Positions 1 through 5,580 of a DNA stretch of 5,580 bases are shown piece by piece (the first letter of the stretch is position 1; each line of letters starts with the position of its first letter). The stretch comes from SAR86 cluster bacterium (GTDB taxonomy: Bacteria; Pseudomonadota; Gammaproteobacteria; Magnimaribacterales; D2472). The notes beneath the pieces are model-generated. The model ran no database searches and was not told where the DNA came from. It was given only the letters and a program-made list of their open reading frames with translations. The position numbers and the translations under genes are program-made. Location: the NCBI GenBank assembly GCA_016779285.1, contig JADHNV010000061.1, forward strand, positions 1 through 5,580. The letters are read 5' to 3'.

Positions 1-440
1 AATAGATCTGAGGCCCAGCTCTCTTCCATAAGATTGTTACCCACAGCAATATTGAAAGTTCTAAAACCAGATTGGTGTAGATGAAAGGCAAGCAAGGCTG
101 CGTCCAAAGAAATATCTCTATGATTGGAAATGTATAAGTAATTATCATCTTTATTTAAGCAATCAAGGCCATTAACTTGAAAAGATGAAATTGACTTCTC
201 AATGACTTTCTCCATTAAATTTTTAAAAATCATTTGATAGTCATCGATCGTGTTAATAGTTGCTAAATAAGAATTGAGTTTTTGTTTTGCAAAAAACTCT
301 ATAAAAGGTATTTTTGATAGCATGCTTGGAAACTGTAATCCTACAAAAGCCTTCAACACTGATGGGTTTGATGCAAGAGATTGAAGGACTGAGGCTACTT
401 CAGAGTTCGAATAAGGTCTAATATCTTTAAAAGGATCCAT
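1..440 (-). CDS. Phospholipid/glycerol acyltransferase family protein, C-terminus cut by window edge
   Basis: The frame is open from an ATG at 440 to the left edge, giving the first 146 residues. The N-terminus (MDPFKDIRPYSNSEV) resembles a gammaproteobacterial family usually annotated as 1-acyl-sn-glycerol-3-phosphate acyltransferase. Residues 101-117 carry the family's first block, YISNHRDISLD, with His107 as the likely catalytic base. The spacing is slightly unusual: the aspartates lie 2 and 6 residues after the His, while the classical motif is H-X4-D. No signal peptide or clear membrane helix is visible in this part. By family it would transfer a fatty acyl chain to a lysophospholipid or related acceptor at the inner membrane, but the substrate cannot be told from this fragment. 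The start lies 4 nt after the oadB stop with no Shine-Dalgarno sequence, so it is probably cotranscribed and coupled to oadB. The family is fairly sure; the exact reaction is not. Confidence 0.75.
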   Translation of the reverse strand, partial: MDPFKDIRPYSNSEVASVLQSLASNPSVLKAFVGLQFPSMLSKIPFIEFFAKQKLNSYLATINTIDDYQMIFKNLMEKVIEKSISSFQVNGLDCLNKDDNYLYISNHRDISLDAALLAFHLHQSGFRTFNIAVGNNLMEESWASDL

Positions 441-444
441 TGCT

Positions 445-1734
445 TTATGCTAAAAGCTGAATCATAACTCCAGCCGCAACCGCAGAACCTATTACCCCTG
501 CTACGTTAGGCCCCATGGCATGCATCAGTAAAAAGTTTTGAGAATCATTTTCTAGCCCAACTTTGTTCACCACCCTGGCTGCCATTGGAACCGCTGAAAC
601 CCCAGCAGCACCGATAAGGGGATTAATTTTGTTTGAACTTAAAACATTCATTAGTTTTGCCATCAAGATACCAGAGGCAGTGCCTAATGAGAAAGCAATT
701 ATGCCTAATGATAGTATTCCCAAAGTTTCAGGAGTGAGAAATTGGTCAGCAGCTAGTTTTGAGCCAACTGCCAAACCTAAAAAAATAGTAACTATGTTAA
801 TTAATGAGTTTTGCACCACCTCGCTTAGCCTCTCAACTACCAAAGATTCTCTCATTAAGTTCCCAAAACAAAACATGCCTATAAGCGGAGCTGCGCTTGG
901 CAGCATCATGCCAACTAAAAAAACTAGTATGATGGGAAAAATTATTTTTTCTTTCTGGGAAACTTCCCTGAGTTGGACCATTTTAATTCTTCTTTCAGTT
1001 TTTGTGGTGAGGAATCTCATGATCGGAGGCTGTATCAAAGGCACCAATGCCATGTATGAATAGGCTGCAACAGCAATAGCTCCTAAAAGCTCTGGAGCTA
1101 GAATGGAAGAAACATAAATTGCGGTTGGGCCATCAGCACCACCTATAATTCCAGTTGCAGCAGCTTGCTTTAAAGTGAATGTAACTATTCCCAGCTTGTT
1201 TAAAAGCAAGGCACCAATTACGGTTGCAAAAATACCAAATTGCGCTGCAGCACCTAATATTAAAGTTTTAGGATTTGCTAACATGGGCCCAAAATCTGTC
1301 ATAGCTCCCACGCCCATAAAAATTACCAATGGAGCAACTCCAGAACCAATTGCCACAGAATAGAAAGTATTTAAAATTCCCGCGCTATATCCAAGTTCAG
1401 CAGCATACTCGTTCAAAAGCCATAGCTGAGAATGAGATGCAGTTTTAAGAAAAGATGATAGAGAATCAGCATCACCAAGTGCAACCAAACTCAATGCACC
1501 TGATAATTCCTGTGCATTTGAAAAATAAATCAGTTTTTCAATTGGGCTGAGAGCTAAACCAATTTCAGGAATATTTGTGAGTATTGCTCCAAACCCAATC
1601 GGTAAAAGTAACAAGGGTTCAAATTTTTTGCTAATAGCTAAATATAAAATCAAAAGTCCCACTACCAACATTATTGATTGCCCAAGACTTAAGCTAAAAA
1701 TGCCTAAACTTGAAAAAATAGCTTCAAAATTCAT
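445..1734 (-). CDS. oadB: Sodium-pumping oxaloacetate decarboxylase, beta subunit
   Basis: This is the integral-membrane subunit that decarboxylates carboxybiotin on OadA and couples the reaction to Na+ export. The 429-residue length is normal. Family landmarks are LLLLPIGFGA (41-50), GVGAMTDFGP (141-150), GGADGPTAIYV (198-208), AAYSYMALVPLIQPP (223-237), GMFCFGNLMRES (286-297), NPLIGAAGVSAVPMAARV (371-388) and HAMGPNVAGVIGSA (405-418). The residues known to matter in the Klebsiella protein all appear two positions earlier: Asp201 (D203), Tyr227 (Y229), Asn371 (N373), Gly375 (G377), Ser380 (S382) and Arg387 (R389). A variable segment at about 70-118 lies between early membrane segments and is the least conserved part, as in enterobacterial homologues. 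The ATG overlaps the oadA stop by one base (TAATG) and no Shine-Dalgarno sequence precedes it, so translation probably depends on ribosomes finishing oadA. Related glutaconyl-CoA and methylmalonyl-CoA decarboxylase beta subunits are similar, but the OadA neighbour fixes the substrate. Confidence 0.97.
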   Translation of the reverse strand: MNFEAIFSSLGIFSLSLGQSIMLVVGLLILYLAISKKFEPLLLLPIGFGAILTNIPEIGLALSPIEKLIYFSNAQELSGALSLVALGDADSLSSFLKTASHSQLWLLNEYAAELGYSAGILNTFYSVAIGSGVAPLVIFMGVGAMTDFGPMLANPKTLILGAAAQFGIFATVIGALLLNKLGIVTFTLKQAAATGIIGGADGPTAIYVSSILAPELLGAIAVAAYSYMALVPLIQPPIMRFLTTKTERRIKMVQLREVSQKEKIIFPIILVFLVGMMLPSAAPLIGMFCFGNLMRESLVVERLSEVVQNSLINIVTIFLGLAVGSKLAADQFLTPETLGILSLGIIAFSLGTASGILMAKLMNVLSSNKINPLIGAAGVSAVPMAARVVNKVGLENDSQNFLLMHAMGPNVAGVIGSAVAAGVMIQLLA

Positions 1735-3488
1735 TAGTTTAGGATTTCAAATAAAGGAGTTCCGGGTTTTACTGAATCGCCTGGCTGAACAAATATTTTA
1801 CCGATGACTCCAGCATTTGGAGCTTTGATTTCAGTTTCCATTTTCATGGCTTCTAAAATCAGCACAGTGGCATCCATTGATACAGACTCTCCCTCTGCCG
1901 CAATTAGTCTAAAAATATTTCCTCCCAATGGAGCCTCAATTACGGTTCCAACTCCAGCTTTAGCAGCAACAGGAATTAAAACTTCTTTTTGCGCTGAACC
2001 ATCATTGATTATTACTGAATTATCTGCCTTTAAAGTTACTGAATATTCCTGATCATCTACTGTAACTATGTATGCAGTATCATTTAACTGGTTAATTTCT
2101 AGAGGCTCAGACTCAAAGTGGTCTAAATTATCAACATTTTCGAGATACTTAAGCCCAATTTCAGGGAACATCACATATATGAGGACATTTTCATCCGAGG
2201 CTTCAGCTAAAATAGCCTTATCAGCAGTTGCTTTTTTAAAATCTTCTACAGAGGATTGAAAATCTTCATTAAGCAGATCAGCTGGTCTGCATGTAATCAC
2301 TGCACTTTCACCAATAGCTTGTTGCTGCAGGTCTTTGTTTACTGGAGCAGGAGTCGCGCCATATTCTCCTTTGAGCAAAGACTTAACCTCATTGGTAATC
2401 GTTGAATACCTAGCGCCGGATAAAATATTTATTACCGATTGAGTTCCAACTATTTGCGAGGTTGGGGTTACCAGAGGGATGAAACCTAGCTCCTCTCTTA
2501 CTTTAGGAATTTCTTGAATAACTTCGTCAAATCTATGAATTGAATCTTGAGCCTTAAGCTGATTTTCAAGATTTGTTAGCATTCCACCTGGAACTTGAGA
2601 TGCTATGATTCTGGCATCTACGCCTCTAAGTGAGCCTTCAAAATTTTTATATTTTTTTCTAACAGCCTGAAAATGTTCAGCGATTGGTATCAACTTATCA
2701 AGATCTAATTCTGTTTCTCGATTAGTTCCGTCAAGAATACTGATCATTGTTTCTGTGGGAGTATGTCCATATGTCATGCTCATCGAAGAGATGGATGTAT
2801 CAATATTATCTAAACCAGCCTCAATAGCTTTCACGCCTGTTGCAACTGAAAAACCTGTGGTTGCATGACAATGCAAATGAATTGGAATTTCAAGTTCCTC
2901 TTTAAGTCTTGAGACCAGCTCAAATGCAACATATGGTTTTAATAACCCAGCCATATCTTTTATAGCGAGAGAATGAGCGCCCATGTCTTGAATATTTTTT
3001 GCAAGATCCACCCACAAATCAATCGTATGAACGGGACTCGTAGTATAAGAAATGGTCCCTTGAGCATGACCTTCAACAGCAATAACAGCCTGTAATGCTT
3101 GATGCATATTTCTTATATCATTTAAAGCATCGAATACTCTAAAAACATCAACACCATTCTTTTTCGAGCACTCAACAAATTTATTTACAACATCATCTGA
3201 ATAGTGTTTATAGCCCAATAAATTCTGCCCCCTGAGAAGCATTTGCTGAGGAGTGTTAGGCATCATAGATTTAATTTTTCGAATTCTTTCCCATGGATCT
3301 TCACCGAGGTATCTGATACATGAATCAAAAATTGCTCCGCCCCATGATTCAACAGACCAAAAACCAACGGCATCTAAATTCTTTAAAGCAACTTCCATAT
3401 CATGATATCTAAATCGAGTCGCAAGCAAGGATTGATGCGCATCTCTTAAAACTACCTCTGTGACACCAATTTTTTTTGATTCTGTCAT
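1734..3488 (-). CDS. oadA: Oxaloacetate decarboxylase, alpha subunit (biotin carboxyltransferase)
   Basis: This peripheral subunit removes the carboxyl group from oxaloacetate, releasing pyruvate, and places it on its own biotin. At 584 residues it is slightly shorter than the Klebsiella protein (about 596 from memory). Order: carboxyltransferase barrel (about 8-270), conserved PYC/OadA region (about 275-465), linker, biotinyl domain (about 513-584). Divalent-metal ligands are Asp16 (in LRDAHQS), His206 and His208 (in HLHCH), with Lys177 (in AIKDMAG) as the lysine expected to be carbamylated. EAMKM at 546-550 puts biotin on Lys549, 35 residues from the C-terminus, the usual distance. The linker before the biotinyl domain is short and not the long Pro/Ala-rich stretch of enterobacterial proteins. 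Ser147 sits where I recall a Cys in some characterised enzymes. The ATG overlaps the oadG stop (ATGA), and TGAGGG lies 9 nt upstream. Pyruvate carboxylase subunit B is the main alternative, made unlikely by oadG and oadB on either side. Confidence 0.96.
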   Translation of the reverse strand: MTESKKIGVTEVVLRDAHQSLLATRFRYHDMEVALKNLDAVGFWSVESWGGAIFDSCIRYLGEDPWERIRKIKSMMPNTPQQMLLRGQNLLGYKHYSDDVVNKFVECSKKNGVDVFRVFDALNDIRNMHQALQAVIAVEGHAQGTISYTTSPVHTIDLWVDLAKNIQDMGAHSLAIKDMAGLLKPYVAFELVSRLKEELEIPIHLHCHATTGFSVATGVKAIEAGLDNIDTSISSMSMTYGHTPTETMISILDGTNRETELDLDKLIPIAEHFQAVRKKYKNFEGSLRGVDARIIASQVPGGMLTNLENQLKAQDSIHRFDEVIQEIPKVREELGFIPLVTPTSQIVGTQSVINILSGARYSTITNEVKSLLKGEYGATPAPVNKDLQQQAIGESAVITCRPADLLNEDFQSSVEDFKKATADKAILAEASDENVLIYVMFPEIGLKYLENVDNLDHFESEPLEINQLNDTAYIVTVDDQEYSVTLKADNSVIINDGSAQKEVLIPVAAKAGVGTVIEAPLGGNIFRLIAAEGESVSMDATVLILEAMKMETEIKAPNAGVIGKIFVQPGDSVKPGTPLFEILN

Positions 3489-3721
3489 GGTCTCATGCCC
3501 TCAAGAACTTCTTTAATAATTTTATGATGAGTTTCATTCTTTACCTGAGCTGATGATTCACTTGTATTGTGACTTAATCCGTTATTTTGAATCCCAGGTG
3601 ATAGCAATACCCTCAATAAATTGACTGAAAAAATTAGTAATATTAAAAAGGTAAATACAATGATCATGCCAGTTAAAAGCAGATCAATGCCCTCTTGTAT
3701 TAGGATGTCTTGCTCGATCAT
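3485..3721 (-). CDS. oadG: Oxaloacetate decarboxylase, gamma subunit
   Basis: This is the small single-helix subunit that joins OadA to OadB and stabilises the complex. At 78 residues it fits the family (about 80). The N-terminal half EGIDLLLTGMIIVFTF (10-25) leads into one membrane helix at about 14-37, followed by a short polar, probably cytoplasmic, tail. In Klebsiella OadG the extreme C-terminus ends in a His-rich stretch that binds zinc. Here the end is EVLEGMRP, and the only nearby histidines are His65 and His66 just before a short hydrophobic KIIKEVL segment, so zinc binding may be altered or absent. It is the first gene of the cluster, and its stop overlaps the oadA start by 4 nt. No Shine-Dalgarno sequence is visible before the ATG at 3721; the 27 bases upstream are almost all A and T. 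Sequence alone would be weak for so short a protein, but position and hydropathy make the call firm. Confidence 0.92.
   Translation of the reverse strand: MIEQDILIQEGIDLLLTGMIIVFTFLILLIFSVNLLRVLLSPGIQNNGLSHNTSESSAQVKNETHHKIIKEVLEGMRP
3498..3503 (-). promoter_or_regulatory. Ribosome binding site of oadA
   Basis: The minus strand reads TGAGGG, leaving 9 nt before the oadA ATG at 3488. It lies inside the last codons of oadG. It is the only clear Shine-Dalgarno-like site I see at any start in the window, which would favour abundant OadA relative to its partners. Confidence 0.5.
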
Positions 3722-3753
3722 ATTGATAAAATTATTTAATTCAATTATGTGAA

Positions 3754-3759
3754 TAGAAT
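3754..3759 (+). promoter_or_regulatory. Possible -10 element for the divergent phosphodiesterase gene
   Basis: TAGAAT matches the -10 consensus at 5 of 6 positions and would start transcription near 3766, about 34 nt before the GTG at 3800. I find no acceptable -35 hexamer at 15-18 bases upstream. If real, it overlaps the leader region of oadG, so the two divergent units would compete for the same stretch. Confidence 0.2.
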
Positions 3760-3766
3760 CTTATTG

Positions 3767-3795
3767 ATTTTACACCAATCTAAGTACAATATTAA
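3767..3795 (-). promoter_or_regulatory. Candidate sigma70-type promoter for the oadGAB cluster
   Basis: On the minus strand TTAATA (3795-3790, 4 of 6 matches to the -35 consensus) is separated by 17 bases from TAAAAT (3772-3767, 5 of 6 matches to the -10). Transcription would begin near 3760 and leave a leader of about 39 nt before oadG, with no Shine-Dalgarno sequence in it. The elements lie inside the longest possible reading frame of the divergent phosphodiesterase, but upstream of its more likely start at 3800. In DNA this AT-rich such matches arise by chance, so this is only a candidate. Confidence 0.3.
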
Positions 3796-3799
3796 AATT

Positions 3800-4537
3800 G
3801 TGAATCATCCTTATCTTAATCAACCCGGAGTTGCTATTTCTGCACATAGAGGTGGCAGTGAGGAAGCGCCAGAAAATACCCTGGAATCATTTAAGTACGC
3901 CATAGAACTTGGATGCTCTTACATAGAAACGGATGTTCAATTATCGTCCGATGGAATTCCATATATTTTTCATGATGATGATCTAAATAGACTATTGGGT
4001 AAGGACGTGGTGTTCAATTCCTTGCATAGTGATCAAATTGAGAAATTAAGATTATTTAAAAATCATCCAATACCTAAACTAGAAACAGCTCTGTCTCAAT
4101 TTCCAAATGCACTTTTTCAAATTGATCTTAAAACTGATGAAGTAGCATTTCCAGCAATGAAGATTATCGAAAAGTTGAATGCTTTTGAGAGGGTCTGCAT
4201 AGCAAGTTTTAGCAGCGACAGGCTCAAAAAAGTGAGGGAAACATATCCTAAAACATGTTACTCAATGGGGCCAAAAGAGGTTTTAAAACTCTTATTGGCT
4301 AGTTTTGGTCTATACAAAAACGAAGTACCGGGAGATTGTTTACAAGTTCCCATTTATCAGTATGGCATCAAGCTGGTGACTAAAAGATTTGTAAAATATG
4401 TACAAAGCAAAGATTTAAAAATCCATGTTTGGACAATCAACGATGAATATACAATGAGGAAATTAATTGACCTTGGTGTGGATGGAATTATCACTGATAG
4501 ACCAAAAATTCTAAAAGATGTCTTAACTCAAAATTAA
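3800..4537 (+). CDS. Glycerophosphodiester phosphodiesterase (cytoplasmic UgpQ-like)
   Basis: It hydrolyses glycerophosphodiesters, the deacylated remains of phospholipids, to glycerol-3-phosphate and an alcohol. Numbering from the GTG at 3800 gives 245 residues, the usual size of cytoplasmic members. The family signature is complete: HRG at 16-18 (catalytic His16, Arg17), PENT at 24-27, ETD at 43-45 (metal-binding Glu43 and Asp45) and FHDDDLNR at 57-64 (second catalytic His58). DLKTD follows at 109-113, HVWTIND near 209-215 and DGIITDRP at 228-235. There is no signal peptide. The frame extends upstream to another GTG at 3749, which would add 17 residues. I prefer 3800 because family members often begin just before an NHPYL-like segment, and because 3749 would leave only 27 bp to the divergent oadG. 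Neither start has a Shine-Dalgarno sequence. The gene is transcribed alone and faces a convergent cluster. Function is confident; the start is moderate. Confidence 0.92.
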   Translation: MNHPYLNQPGVAISAHRGGSEEAPENTLESFKYAIELGCSYIETDVQLSSDGIPYIFHDDDLNRLLGKDVVFNSLHSDQIEKLRLFKNHPIPKLETALSQFPNALFQIDLKTDEVAFPAMKIIEKLNAFERVCIASFSSDRLKKVRETYPKTCYSMGPKEVLKLLLASFGLYKNEVPGDCLQVPIYQYGIKLVTKRFVKYVQSKDLKIHVWTINDEYTMRKLIDLGVDGIITDRPKILKDVLTQN

Positions 4538-4572
4538 CTAGCTGTTCAAGCGCAGGATTGTTGCTTAGCTAG
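4538..4572. terminator. Hairpin between convergent genes, possible two-way terminator
   Basis: CTAGCT (4538-4543) pairs with AGCTAG (4567-4572), and inside it AAGC (4548-4551) pairs with GCTT (4563-4566), leaving a 4-base bulge on one side and an 11-base loop. On the plus strand a T-rich stretch (TTATGTTTTTG, 4575-4585) follows; on the minus strand TTAATTTTG follows. It starts directly after the phosphodiesterase stop and includes the last codons and stop of the leftward small gene. The stem is only moderately strong, so the terminator role is inferred mainly from position. Confidence 0.4.
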
Positions 4573-4804
4573 AGTTATGTTTTTGAACTTCGTTTAAAAT
4601 CTCTTTTATATCTTTTAGCGAGAGAGGTTTTGAAGCATTAAAGGCTTCAGAGATTTTGTAAAAAGGACTAAGCTTTAGCAGCTCTCTGTGAGCAGTTTTA
4701 ACTTTTTCATTGATATGATTAAGATATTCAGGGGTGGTTTCACCCTCTTTTCGATCTCTTATTTTCGGGAAGTGTTTTTGAAATACTTCGGTCAGTTCTT
4801 CCAT
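4565..4804 (-). CDS. Small charged protein of unknown function (79 aa)
   Basis: I do not recognise this protein. It is 79 residues, rich in Lys and Glu, with no membrane segment, no cysteine and no signal peptide. Two likely helical stretches (about 24-46 and 62-75) surround a less charged middle (PFYKISEAFNASKPLS, 47-62). The frame stays open to an ATG at 4891, which would give 108 residues. I chose the ATG at 4804 because it lies 5 nt after the stop of the upstream membrane-protein gene, as expected for a coupled operon, while the longer form would overlap that gene by 82 bases. No Shine-Dalgarno sequence precedes either start. It is the last gene of the leftward cluster led by the UMF1-like transporter. 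It could be an accessory soluble protein of that cluster, but nothing in the sequence shows its role. Confidence 0.6.
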   Translation of the reverse strand: MEELTEVFQKHFPKIRDRKEGETTPEYLNHINEKVKTAHRELLKLSPFYKISEAFNASKPLSLKDIKEILNEVQKHNSS

Positions 4805-4809
4805 AAGTA

Positions 4810-4992
4810 TTAAAGAAAATTTGAGAAAATTTTTCTTGCAAAAATATACATGGGGATGATGACTGATGAGGTGATCAAGACTTCTAGCCATGTATCAAAT
4901 TGCAGAAGATTTCGAATGAGACCAGCTAGAAACAAGCTAACCAAACCCAATAAGCTATAAAGAATAATAGAGTTACGACTGAAAAGATTCAT
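4810..4992 (-). CDS. Small two-helix membrane protein of unknown function (60 aa)
   Basis: I recognise no family. Its 60 residues are almost entirely two hydrophobic helices, at about 8-30 and 36-55, joined by a short polar turn (RNLLQFDTW, 27-35), with basic residues near both ends (Arg6; Arg53, Lys54). The ATG at 4992 lies inside the end of the upstream transporter gene, overlapping it by 20 bases in another frame, and the stop is 5 nt before the next small gene. No Shine-Dalgarno sequence is visible. The nested placement and coding-like hydropathy favour a real coupled gene over a chance frame, though short hydrophobic frames in AT-rich DNA can be spurious. It may be a helper of the transporter, which is inference from position only. 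Confidence 0.55.
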   Translation of the reverse strand: MNLFSRNSIILYSLLGLVSLFLAGLIRNLLQFDTWLEVLITSSVIIPMYIFARKIFSNFL

Positions 4993-5578
4993 GAGGGCTT
5001 TTAACTTTTAAGAGAATTATGGCGCCCATGATAAACAGTGCAGCTATGGGTATCAAGCCATATCTTGTATCTTGAAAAAAAGTAACGAAAATTGCTACTA
5101 ATGCAGGCCCCATAAATGCTCCTGCGCGTCCAAACATATTGTAAAAGCCAAAGTACTCGCCAGATTCATCTTGAGGTATTAAGGTGGCGTAATAGCTTCG
5201 TGAGATAGATTGAATACCACCTTGAATCGCACCAACCATTGAGGCAAGAACATAAAATTCCACAGCATTAGAAAGAAATGCTGAGTAAGCAATAACAACA
5301 AGATAGAGTGAGATTGTAAAGAGCAAAGTTTTTTTATCACCAAATTTGTATGCAAACCTAGACCACAATAAAGTTGTTGGAAAAGCAACAAATTGAACCA
5401 AGATAAGAGCAACAATTACATCGCTGCTTGGCAAGCCTAAGTTAAGAGCAAAATCTGCTGCCATTGCCATAATTGTATGAACGCCATCAATATATAAAAA
5501 GAAAGCTAGTAAAAAAATAAATACATTTTTCTTTGATGAGACTGTTTTAAGGGTATTAAAAACTTTTGAATACGCCAG
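4973..5578 (-). CDS. UMF1/Atg22-like MFS transporter, C-terminal half (start outside window)
   Basis: The frame is open through the right edge, so the N-terminus is missing; 201 residues and the stop are present. An internal ATG at 5470 is not the true start, because conserved family sequence (FFLYIDGVHTIMAMAADF) runs through it. The visible part carries about six membrane helices, near fragment residues 19-40, 54-74, 85-102, 108-126, 152-168 and 174-192, matching the second half of a 12-helix MFS protein. SRFAYKFGDKKT (73-84) is the loop after the second visible helix, at the place of the MFS motif-A repeat. The block QGGIQSISRSYYATLIP (119-135) followed by EYFGFYNMFGRAGAFMGP (141-158) is what points to the UMF1 family related to yeast Atg22. 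Bacterial members lack a well-defined substrate. It leads the two small genes that follow on the same strand. Confidence 0.8.
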   Translation of the reverse strand: MAYSKVFNTLKTVSSKKNVFIFLLAFFLYIDGVHTIMAMAADFALNLGLPSSDVIVALILVQFVAFPTTLLWSRFAYKFGDKKTLLFTISLYLVVIAYSAFLSNAVEFYVLASMVGAIQGGIQSISRSYYATLIPQDESGEYFGFYNMFGRAGAFMGPALVAIFVTFFQDTRYGLIPIAALFIMGAIILLKVKSPHESFQS

Positions 5579-5580
5579 TT

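Noticed and set aside
563..1363. Open plus-strand frames of 62-166 codons opposite oadB
   Set aside because: They are antisense to a strongly conserved oadB, have no recognisable domain or ribosome site, and follow from the low stop density opposite hydrophobic codons.
1577..2259. Short plus-strand frames opposite the oadA 3' half and oadB 5' end
   Set aside because: They are antisense shadows of conserved genes with no protein-like features of their own.
3470..3477. Run of eight A on the minus strand in codons 4-7 of oadA, a possible slippage site
   Set aside because: The frame is intact on both sides, neither shifted frame gives a plausible product, and such runs are common at this base composition.
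4805..4891. 29-codon N-terminal extension of the small charged protein to the ATG at 4891
   Set aside because: It would overlap the 60-residue membrane-protein gene by 82 bases; the ATG 5 nt after that gene's stop fits operon spacing better.
5179..5415. A 78-codon minus-strand frame inside the transporter gene
   Set aside because: It is the +1/+2 shadow of a conserved MFS segment, and its Leu/Phe-rich composition is explained by the true frame.
1..5580. Search for a mobile element, CRISPR array, defence island or RNA gene
   Set aside because: I saw no terminal inverted repeats, regular direct repeats, transposase, integrase or tRNA-like cloverleaf. Genes fill nearly the whole window, with no gene-free stretch over 100 bases.

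Overview
The window looks like chromosomal core sequence from an AT-rich (roughly 36-38% G+C by eye) gammaproteobacterium. The oxaloacetate decarboxylase subunits match the enterobacterial/Vibrio type closely, down to a two-residue offset in OadB against my memory of the Klebsiella numbering. The low G+C, very tight gene packing and near absence of Shine-Dalgarno sequences would suit a streamlined marine lineage such as SAR86. That placement is inference and was not tested. I see no mobile element, CRISPR array, tRNA or rRNA.

Layout. Positions 1-3721 carry a leftward four-gene cluster: oadG (gamma), oadA (alpha), oadB (beta), then an acyltransferase-family gene that runs off the left edge. 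The junctions are a 4-nt ATGA overlap (oadG/oadA), a 1-nt TAATG overlap (oadA/oadB) and a 4-nt gap (oadB/acyltransferase), so all four are probably one transcript. From about 3722 to 3799 lies a short divergent control region. A rightward cytoplasmic-type glycerophosphodiester phosphodiesterase gene follows and ends at 4537. A hairpin at 4538-4572 separates it from a second leftward cluster coming from the right edge: the C-terminal half of a UMF1/Atg22-like MFS transporter, a 60-residue two-helix membrane protein and a small charged protein of about 79 residues.

How they work together. OadA transfers the carboxyl group from oxaloacetate to its own biotin. OadB decarboxylates carboxybiotin and exports Na+. 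OadG anchors and assembles the complex. All catalytic residues I can place in OadA and OadB are present except one Cys-to-Ser difference, so this should be a working primary sodium pump. The acyltransferase and the phosphodiesterase on either side both suggest phospholipid metabolism, but the sequence shows no functional link between them and the pump.

I found no convincing undescribed system. The points most worth a second look are the two uncharacterised small genes behind the UMF1 transporter, the OadG tail without the histidine cluster, and the start site of the phosphodiesterase.
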